From: an uncultured Prevotellaceae bacterium
GTDB lineage: Bacteria > Bacteroidota > Bacteroidia > Bacteroidales > Bacteroidaceae
Reading direction: 5' to 3'
Assembly: GCA_945827465.1 (NCBI GenBank)
Contig: CALZOH010000184.1
Coordinates: 1 to 6,332, forward strand
DNA length: 6,332 bases
The notes under the pieces are model-generated. The model had not been told where the DNA came from. It saw nothing but the letters and a program-made list of their open reading frames with translations, and did not search any database. The position numbers and the translations under genes are program-made. Positions 1-5,310 of the stretch are shown in pieces. Positions within the stretch are counted from its first letter, which is position 1; each line of letters begins with the position of its first letter.

Positions 1-2193
1 CTTCTATTCCCGTTGTTCTTGATGGTCCTCACCTTGGTGGGAGCCAATCCCATGTCGTTGAAAGACGCGATAGGCGGTATTTATTCGGCCGCAACCCTTC
101 ATGGTGTGAAGCCTTTGCCTGATGGCGAGCATTATGCACGCATCAGCGACGACGGCAAGAGCATTGTGAAATATTCGTTCAAGACCGGTCAGAAGACAGG
201 TGTCTTGTTTGACGCCAACACCGCGCGTGGAGCGCAGGTAAAGTCGGTGCAGGGATACATCCTATCGCCTGACGGCAAGCGCATCCTCATTCAGACAGAA
301 ACCGAGCAGATCTATCGCCGGTCGAAGAAAGCCACCTATTACATCTTCAGCGTACAGAATAACACGCTGGATCCGCTCTCGACCAAGGGCAAACAGCAGG
401 AGCCGATCTTCTCTCCCGACGGAAACAGCATCGCTTTCGTTCGGGACAACAATATATTCCTCGTCAAACTCCTCTTCAACAATGCGGAGAGTCAGGTAAC
501 GAAAGACGGCAAGTTCAATGAAGTGCTGAACGGCATTCCTGATTGGGTCAACGAGGAAGAATTTACCCTGAGCCGCGCTCTTGAGTTCACGGCAGACAGC
601 AAGATGCTGGCGTGGATACGCTATGATGAGAAGGAAGTTCCCCTCTACTCGATGCAGTTGTTCCAAGGTTCCAACCCCAGTCGGAGTGAATTTGCCGATT
701 ACCCCGGAAGTTACAGTTACAAATACCCCATAGCAGGTCAAGTCAACGCTGTTGTGAGCGTACTCACGTATGATATCAAGAGCCACGTGACTCGCACGCT
801 GCAACTCCCGCTTGAAAAAGACGGCTACATCCCTCGCATCAAAGCCACCAAGAACCCGGACCAGCTCCTCGTCTTCACCCTCAACCGACATCAGAGCCAA
901 TTGAACCTTTACGTATGTAATACGCGCAGCTTGGTGTGCAAATCCATTCTCGAAGAGAAGGATCAGCGTTATGTCAAAGAGTCGTCGTACGAAGATTTTG
1001 CCCTTTGTGGCGACCATTTCGTGTGGACGAGCGACCGTTCAGGCTCGCGTCAGCTCTATTGGTACTCCCTCACGGGTCAGTTGGTGAAGCAAATCACCAA
1101 TCATCCGCATGAAATCACCAAGTTCTACGGTTATGATGCCCGCACAGGAGCCTTCTGCTATCAGGCTAAGGAGGATGGTCCGTTGCGTACGGCCATCTAT
1201 CGCACCGATTTGAAGGGAAAAGCACCGAAAAAACTCTCCGCCAAGACCGGAACGAACGATGCTATCTTCAGTAGCAACCTTCAATACTTTATTAACGTCT
1301 ATTCCAACCTCACCACTCCCTATGTAACGAGTTTGTGCAGCGGTGTGGACGGCAAGACGTTGAAGACGTTGATCGACAATCAGGACTTGCGTCAGCGTCT
1401 GGCCAAGGTCGACGTGGCCCGCAAGGAACTGTTTACCTTCAAGACCGCCGACGGAGTGGAACTCTACGGATGGATGATGAAGCCCGTAGACTTCAGTGAG
1501 AGCAAGAAATACCCCGTGATACTCTACCAATACAGCGGCCCCGGCTCTCAGGAGGTGCAGGATAGCTGGAATGCCGGCTTCATGGGAGGCGGTACGTACG
1601 AGAGTTACCTCTGTAGTCAGGGCTTTATCGTGGCTTGCGTCGACGGCCGAGGCACGGGCGGACGCGGTGCCGACTTCGAGAAGTGTACTTATCTGCACAT
1701 CGGGCGTTATGAAGCAGCCGACCAGGTTGCCACCGCGCTCTACCTGGGCGGATTGCCTTACGTCGACAAGAGCCGAATCGGTATCTGGGGCTGGAGCTTC
1801 GGCGGCTTCAACACCCTCATGAGCATGAGCCAGCCGCAGGGAGTATTCAAGGCCGGTGTTGCCGTAGCAGCGCCTACGAACTTTAAGTTTTATGACACGA
1901 TATACACTGAACGCTATATGCGTACACCCGGAGAGAACCCCGATGGCTACAATTACAACCCCATCACGTTGGCGTCGAAGCTGACCGGTTCGCTGCTATT
2001 GGTTCATGGCATGGCCGACGACAACGTCCACTTCAGGAACGCGGCTGAATACAGTGAAGCCTTGGTTCAACAGGGCAAACAATTCGACATGCAGGTTTAC
2101 ACCAACCGAAACCATAGCATCTATGGAGGTAATACGCGCTTGCATCTGTTCACACGCATCTCCAATTTCTTCGCAGATCAGTTAATGAAATAA
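1..2193 (+). CDS. dpp4: Dipeptidyl peptidase IV, S9 family serine peptidase (5' end outside window)
   Basis: Exopeptidase that removes N-terminal Xaa-Pro (and Xaa-Ala) dipeptides, in Bacteroidales an envelope or periplasmic enzyme of peptide nutrition. Counting codons from base 1, the reading frame is open and begins inside a hydrophobic signal-peptide core (LLFPLFLMVLTLVG), so the real ATG lies upstream; TTG at 13 or ATG at 22 would halve the signal peptide. A beta-propeller spans about codons 30-480, with an Arg (106) matching human Arg125 and the DWVNEEEF motif (181-188) whose glutamates hold the substrate amino terminus. The alpha/beta hydrolase domain follows: oxyanion Tyr511, nucleophile Ser599 in GWSFGG, S1-pocket Tyr631 and Tyr635 in FYDTIYTERY, Asp673 in HGMADDNVHF, His705 in NRNHSIYGG. 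The spacings Ser-Tyr-Tyr and Asp-His equal those of the human enzyme. All catalytic residues are present, so it should be active. It ends with tandem in-frame stops TAA TAG. The assignment is very secure at family level; DPP IV is favoured over other S9 peptidases by the EE motif. Confidence 0.95.
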   Translation, partial: LLFPLFLMVLTLVGANPMSLKDAIGGIYSAATLHGVKPLPDGEHYARISDDGKSIVKYSFKTGQKTGVLFDANTARGAQVKSVQGYILSPDGKRILIQTETEQIYRRSKKATYYIFSVQNNTLDPLSTKGKQQEPIFSPDGNSIAFVRDNNIFLVKLLFNNAESQVTKDGKFNEVLNGIPDWVNEEEFTLSRALEFTADSKMLAWIRYDEKEVPLYSMQLFQGSNPSRSEFADYPGSYSYKYPIAGQVNAVVSVLTYDIKSHVTRTLQLPLEKDGYIPRIKATKNPDQLLVFTLNRHQSQLNLYVCNTRSLVCKSILEEKDQRYVKESSYEDFALCGDHFVWTSDRSGSRQLYWYSLTGQLVKQITNHPHEITKFYGYDARTGAFCYQAKEDGPLRTAIYRTDLKGKAPKKLSAKTGTNDAIFSSNLQYFINVYSNLTTPYVTSLCSGVDGKTLKTLIDNQDLRQRLAKVDVARKELFTFKTADGVELYGWMMKPVDFSESKKYPVILYQYSGPGSQEVQDSWNAGFMGGGTYESYLCSQGFIVACVDGRGTGGRGADFEKCTYLHIGRYEAADQVATALYLGGLPYVDKSRIGIWGWSFGGFNTLMSMSQPQGVFKAGVAVAAPTNFKFYDTIYTERYMRTPGENPDGYNYNPITLASKLTGSLLLVHGMADDNVHFRNAAEYSEALVQQGKQFDMQVYTNRNHSIYGGNTRLHLFTRISNFFADQLMK

Positions 2194-2416
2194 TAGTACG
2201 TGTAGCAATATAACTACAATTACTCCCACCTTCGACGTGAGTCGCAGGTGTTCTGGGAGGAAATTCAGTCGATCCACCCGTTTTACGGTTCTATCACTCG
2301 GTTCATAGCCCTTGGTTGGGACCTCTCATCGGGGGCATGACACCTTGGGTGAAGGCCGTTAGGGTGGGGCGGCCGAATAGCTTCACGCTCGATAGCACTA
2401 AAAACAATCCGAAAAC
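2194..2416 (+). promoter_or_regulatory. Hairpin-rich gap upstream of ribD, possible structured leader
   Basis: This 223-base gap has no convincing protein gene. Its strongest element is the hairpin at 2223-2259. Several short hairpins follow: CCGT-TTT-ACGG (2278-2288), CACC-TTG-GGTG (2341-2351) and GGCCG/CGGCC (2354-2358 with 2370-2374). The stretch 2311-2375 is rich in G runs. I find no good TAnnTTTG promoter element here, so the ribD start of transcription is not located. The sequence does not match the FMN (RFN) riboswitch consensus that would be the obvious expectation before a riboflavin gene. It may be a leader, an unrecognised small RNA, or neutral spacer; the structure is seen by eye only. 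Confidence 0.35.
2223..2259 (+). other. Strong hairpin with GTGA (GNRA-type) loop
   Basis: CTCC (2223-2226) pairs with GGAG (2256-2259), CACCT (2227-2231) with AGGTG (2246-2250), and CGAC (2233-2236) with GTCG (2241-2244). The loop is GTGA, which as RNA is a GNRA tetraloop. That gives 13 base pairs, one T/C mismatch and a five-base bulge on the 3' side (2251-2255). It starts 29 bases after the DPP IV stop. No run of T follows directly (the next bases are GAAATTC), so it is not a standard intrinsic terminator. It could protect the 3' end of the peptidase mRNA or belong to an RNA that reads toward ribD. Confidence 0.5.
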
Positions 2417-2420
2417 ATGA
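2337..2420 (+). CDS. Possible 27-residue leader ORF overlapping the ribD start
   Basis: The ORF starts with ATG at 2337 and encodes MTPWVKAVRVGRPNSF followed by a polar tail ending in NNPKT. Its TGA (2418-2420) overlaps the ribD ATG (2417-2419) in an ATGA arrangement, the classic geometry for translational coupling. A GGGGGC run lies directly before the ATG, too close for a normal Shine-Dalgarno spacing. The peptide has no recognisable domain, signal peptide or run of regulatory codons. The frame is open further upstream to 2241 without another ATG. A chance ORF of this length is quite possible, so this is only a candidate. Confidence 0.2.
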   Translation: MTPWVKAVRVGRPNSFTLDSTKNNPKT

Positions 2421-3490
2421 AAAATAACGATGAGCATTGGATGGAACGATGCCTGCAACTGGCTCTGAACGGTTCCGAAGGGGCCGCTCCCAATCCGCTG
2501 GTAGGCGCGGTCATCGTGCACGACGGGCGAATCATCGGTGAAGGCTTTCACGCACAATGCGGACAAGCCCATGCCGAGGTCAATGCCATAGCCTCAGTCA
2601 ACCGGAAAGAGTTGCTCAAAGACTCGACCCTCTATGTCAATCTGGAGCCTTGCGCCCATTACGGCCGCACTCCGCCCTGTGCCAAGCTCATCATCGAGAC
2701 GGGCATCCCGAAAGTAGTGGTGGGAATGGTTGATCCGTTCAGCGAAGTCGACGGTGCGGGCATCAGAATGCTTCGCGACGCCGGTATTCAGGTCAAGACG
2801 GGTGTGATGGAAGAGCAGTGCCGGTGGATCAATCGTCGGTTCATCACCTTTCACACCAAGAAACGACCTTATGTGACCCTGAAATGGGCCCAGTCTGCCG
2901 ACGGATTCATGGCGCCCGACCTGTTGACAAACAGTCGCGACGCCATATACATCTCCAACGACATCAGCGTGATACGCGCCCATCACTTGAGGGCTACCCA
3001 TCAGGCCATCTTGGTAGGGCGCAGAACGGCCGACGTCGACAATCCCACCCTGACCACCCGCCTGTGGTACGGTCAGAATCCCTTGCGCGTGGTCATTGAT
3101 CCCGAAGGCAAGCTTCTGGCGCATCTCAACATCTTCAACCGCGAGGCCAAAACGCTTGTAGCCGGTTTCTTCGACCAGTACCGCCGCGGCGAAAGGGCCC
3201 AATACGACTTCCTGCCGATCAGTGACTACGAGACAGCCCTACAGGAAATCCTCGATTACCTCTATCATGAAGGCATACAAAGCCTGTTGGTGGAGGGAGG
3301 CGCCGAAGTGCTCAACAACTTCTTGTACGAAGAACTTTGGGACGAGGCCTTTGTAGAAGTCGGTGACCGCTCGTTCGGCTCCGGTGTAGACGCTCCCCAT
3401 ATTGAAGAAAGCTTCTTGGCCGACCATGACACCTTTGGCGGTCATCGATTCAATCATTATATCTATTTCGACGAGGACGACAACGGCTAA
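2417..3490 (+). CDS. ribD: Bifunctional riboflavin biosynthesis protein RibD (deaminase/reductase)
   Basis: RibD converts the GTP-cyclohydrolase II product in two cytosolic steps of riboflavin synthesis: zinc-dependent deamination of the pyrimidine ring, then NADPH-dependent reduction of the ribose to ribityl. The protein has 357 residues, near the usual 350-370. The N-terminal deaminase domain (about 1-145) carries PNPLVGAVIV, the catalytic HAE motif (His52, Glu54) and the zinc cysteines Cys79 and Cys88 in PCAHYGRTPPC. The reductase domain (about 150-357) shows RPYVTLKWAQSADG (150-163), AILVGRRTADVDNPTLT (197-213) and LLVEGGAEVLNNFL (290-303). Both active sites look intact. The start follows an A-rich stretch rather than a Shine-Dalgarno site, as is common in Bacteroidetes. 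No FMN riboswitch is visible upstream. The neighbours are not riboflavin genes, so it appears to be a solitary rib gene here. Confidence 0.96.
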   Translation: MKNNDEHWMERCLQLALNGSEGAAPNPLVGAVIVHDGRIIGEGFHAQCGQAHAEVNAIASVNRKELLKDSTLYVNLEPCAHYGRTPPCAKLIIETGIPKVVVGMVDPFSEVDGAGIRMLRDAGIQVKTGVMEEQCRWINRRFITFHTKKRPYVTLKWAQSADGFMAPDLLTNSRDAIYISNDISVIRAHHLRATHQAILVGRRTADVDNPTLTTRLWYGQNPLRVVIDPEGKLLAHLNIFNREAKTLVAGFFDQYRRGERAQYDFLPISDYETALQEILDYLYHEGIQSLLVEGGAEVLNNFLYEELWDEAFVEVGDRSFGSGVDAPHIEESFLADHDTFGGHRFNHYIYFDEDDNG

Positions 3491-3505
3491 AAGCCTCCCT
3501 CGTCG
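3469..3505 (+). other. Hairpin enclosing the ribD stop codon
   Basis: CGACGAGG (3469-3476) is the exact reverse complement of CCTCGTCG (3498-3505). Inside it, GGCT (3485-3488) pairs with AGCC (3492-3495) around an AAA loop. The ribD stop TAA (3488-3490) sits at that inner loop. The following bases TCTCATCTTTC are only moderately T-rich, so it could be a weak terminator or an attenuating structure between ribD and the downstream pair, or simply a by-product of the acidic ribD C-terminus (FDEDDNG). Confidence 0.4.
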
Positions 3506-3530
3506 TCTCATCTTTCAAATCAACTGTACC

Positions 3531-3983
3531 ATGATACTTTTTCCGTTGAACGAATTACCGGCCTATGTCGGGTTGCATCCCGGTCTGAAATGCTTGGCCG
3601 ACTACCTGGCTACCCACCCGATCAGGGGCCTGAGCGACGGCCGCCACGAAGTGGACGGCTCCCGCCTCTACTTGAACGTGGAAGTCGGCACCTTGGTCGA
3701 ACCCCGGCAACGCCGGCTCGAAGTGCATCGACGCTATATGGACCTGCACCTTCCGCTGAGCGGACCTGAAATCATCGGATGGACTCCCTCGACCGACCTT
3801 GGAACGAGCGACGAACCCTTTGACGAGGCTCGCGACATGGCCTTCTATACCCAAGAAGCACAGACGTATGTGCGCGTGATGCCCGGCCAAGCCCTGCTGT
3901 TGATGCCGGGTGAGGGACATGCTCCCTTGGTAGGCAGCGGACAGATGCGGAAAGTGATTGTCAAATTGCTCGTAGAAGACTGA
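3531..3983 (+). CDS. YhcH/YjgK/YiaL family protein (DUF386, cupin-like)
   Basis: This 150-residue protein matches the YhcH/YjgK/YiaL family, single-domain beta-sandwich (cupin-like) proteins that include the small subunit EbgC of evolved beta-galactosidase and YhcH of sialic acid operons; their role is thought to concern sugar or sugar-acid handling, with reaction poorly defined. Visible signatures are the family-type LEVHRRYMDLHLPLSG (63-78), with Glu64, His66 and Asp71 as likely metal ligands, and LLLMPGEGHAPL (122-133), with His130. The ATG at 3531 is chosen because homologues begin with a short MI-hydrophobic segment; the frame is open back to 3402, but that would overlap ribD by 89 bases and add an unrelated tail. 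It lies 40 bases after ribD and 7 before rmuC, and ends with tandem stops TGA TAG. No sugar catabolism gene is nearby, so substrate cannot be inferred. Confidence 0.88.
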   Translation: MILFPLNELPAYVGLHPGLKCLADYLATHPIRGLSDGRHEVDGSRLYLNVEVGTLVEPRQRRLEVHRRYMDLHLPLSGPEIIGWTPSTDLGTSDEPFDEARDMAFYTQEAQTYVRVMPGQALLLMPGEGHAPLVGSGQMRKVIVKLLVED

Positions 3984-3990
3984 TAGAGGG

Positions 3991-5181
3991 ATGGTCATAG
4001 CCGTTGTTTTGCTCGCCGTGGCGGTAGCGGTGCTCGTGGTGCTCCTGTTACGCCAACAACAGCTATCGCGCCAGGCTGCTGCAGCCGGCGAAGAGGCTGC
4101 ACGACAAACCGAACACCTGAAACTGGAGCTGCAACACCTCTCGCACACCATCGTTGAAGAGCAGGCCCGTCGTCTAAACGACGACAACGCCCGTCGGATG
4201 GACGCGTTGCTCCGTCCTTTGCAGGTCCACCTGGAGCAGTTGAACCGAGCCATTCACGACAACGACGTCAAAAGCGCCGAGCGCAAGGTGTCGTTCGACG
4301 AGGCCATGGTGCGCATGGGCGAAGTGACGCAGTTGTTGGGCAAGGAAACCTCCGAACTGACCCGTGCGCTCAAGGGTGAGTCGAAAACTCAGGGCGACTG
4401 GGGTGAAATGATCCTGGAAACTATCCTACAACAGTCTGGACTGACGCGGGGGAGGGAATATCAGACGCAGGTCAGCTTCAAAAACGCTCAAGGCAGGCTG
4501 TTGCGTCCCGATGTCGTGGTCGAATTGCCCGATGACAGAAAGGTAGTTATTGACTCGAAGGTGTCGCTCACTGCTTACATGGCGTATCAGCAGGCAACCG
4601 ACGACGAAACGCGTGCGACGGCCCTGGCTGAACATGTGAAATCGGTTCGTCGCCATGTCGACGAGCTCGCTGTGAAAGCCTATCCCGACCTGATGGAACG
4701 TGCCTGCCGTCATGTGCTCTTGTTTCTGCAGAGTGATGCCGCTCTTTCACTGGCGCTCAGCACCGACCCCACGCTCAATTGCGACGCGTTGAAGAAGAAC
4801 ATCGTCATCACCGGGCCCACCACCCTCATGATGACCCTGCAAATCGTCGAACACCTGTGGCAAACGGAGCGCCAGAACCGCAACATCCGGCAAATCGCCC
4901 TCAAAGCGGGTGCCCTCTACGACAAGTTGGTGGTGATGACCGACTCGGTGCAGGAGCTGGGACGCTGTTTGAACCGCACGCGCGAGTCGTACGATAAGAT
5001 GCGGGGCCAGTTGAGCGAGGGACGAGGCAACTTGGTGAAGCAGGCAGAGGAACTCCGTGCCATGGGCCTCACCACCAAGCGTCGTTTGCCCCAGGAACTG
5101 TGCCGACAAGCCCTCGACAGCTACGGCGGCGGGGCTGACTCGGCCGACGAAACAGCGTCGGAGGCCGAGGAACCGGCCTGA
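3991..5181 (+). CDS. rmuC: DNA recombination protein RmuC homologue
   Basis: RmuC proteins are membrane-anchored, predicted nucleases; in E. coli loss of rmuC raises recombination at inverted repeats. The 396-residue protein begins with a transmembrane helix (about 2-20, V/A/L-rich), followed by a long charged coiled-coil-like stretch (22-130). The conserved RmuC core follows: GDWGEMILETIL (135-146), then RPDVVVELP (172-180) and VVIDSKVSLTAYMAY (185-199). The Asp174, Asp188 and Lys190 pattern fits a PD-(D/E)xK nuclease fold. ITGPTTLMMTLQIVEHLW (273-290) is another family hallmark. The last 20 residues are acidic, low-complexity and probably disordered. It is somewhat shorter than E. coli RmuC (475 residues), mostly in the coiled coil and tail. 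The start follows the YhcH-like gene by 7 bases, which suggests one transcript and possible coupling; GAGGG directly before ATG is too close to be a standard ribosome binding site. Confidence 0.95.
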   Translation: MVIAVVLLAVAVAVLVVLLLRQQQLSRQAAAAGEEAARQTEHLKLELQHLSHTIVEEQARRLNDDNARRMDALLRPLQVHLEQLNRAIHDNDVKSAERKVSFDEAMVRMGEVTQLLGKETSELTRALKGESKTQGDWGEMILETILQQSGLTRGREYQTQVSFKNAQGRLLRPDVVVELPDDRKVVIDSKVSLTAYMAYQQATDDETRATALAEHVKSVRRHVDELAVKAYPDLMERACRHVLLFLQSDAALSLALSTDPTLNCDALKKNIVITGPTTLMMTLQIVEHLWQTERQNRNIRQIALKAGALYDKLVVMTDSVQELGRCLNRTRESYDKMRGQLSEGRGNLVKQAEELRAMGLTTKRRLPQELCRQALDSYGGGADSADETASEAEEPA

Positions 5182-5310
5182 CCTCACTCCAAGGCCAGGC
5201 CCGAAGGGCGGCATTTCAGACAGCAATATGCGGCGGAACGGCTGTAGTTGACCCCGACGATGCTCTTGTCGCATCATTCTATTTTAGTAACTTTGCAAAA
5301 AATCAATGAT
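5182..5310 (+). other. Spacer between rmuC and the repeat protein gene
   Basis: This 129-base gap contains no ORF of note. A small GCCC-GAA-GGGC hairpin (5199-5209) lies soon after the rmuC stop but is followed by only three T bases (5213-5215), so it is at best a weak terminator. The 3' part turns AT-rich from about 5271 and holds the promoter of the next gene. Confidence 0.6.
5266..5295 (+). promoter_or_regulatory. Bacteroidetes-type promoter for the repeat protein gene
   Basis: TAACTTTG at 5288-5295 is a perfect match to the Bacteroidetes primary sigma -7 consensus TAnnTTTG. A TTG at 5266-5268 (CTTGTC), 19 bases upstream, fits the -33 TTTG element. The surrounding region is AT-rich against a GC-rich background. 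Transcription would be expected to start near 5300, only about 10 bases before the ATG at 5311. Confidence 0.75.

Noticed and set aside
13..24. TTG at 13 or ATG at 22 as the start of the peptidase gene
   Set aside because: The frame is open to base 1 and the bases before 13 already encode hydrophobic signal-peptide residues, so the real start is upstream of the window.
262..1698. Long antisense ORFs (251 and 219 codons) within the peptidase gene
   Set aside because: They lie wholly opposite a well-supported gene, show no recognisable motif, and their length is explained by the GC-rich codon use of the sense strand.
2209..2340. Open plus-strand frame in the gap with protein-like content (FWEEIQSIHPFYGSI)
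   Set aside because: It lacks an ATG, is bounded by stops within 44 codons and matches no family I recognise. A decayed gene fragment is possible but cannot be supported.
2194..2416. FMN (RFN) riboswitch before ribD
   Set aside because: The conserved RFN blocks (such as the AGGG-CAGGGTGAAATTC and ACCGGCGGT segments) are absent.
2303..2572. Minus-strand 89-codon ORF reaching from the gap into ribD
   Set aside because: Most of it is antisense to the conserved RibD deaminase domain and it has no identifiable domain; treated as a shadow frame.
3402..3530. Extended start for the YhcH-like protein
   Set aside because: It would overlap ribD by 89 bases and add 43 residues unlike the family; ATG 3531 gives the normal length.
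3555..4253. Minus-strand 232-codon ORF opposite the YhcH-like gene and rmuC
   Set aside because: Antisense to two well-supported genes, with a low-complexity Ser/Arg/Cys-rich start typical of a shadow frame.
5199..5209. Intrinsic terminator after rmuC
   Set aside because: The stem is only four base pairs and is followed by just three T bases; too weak to call.
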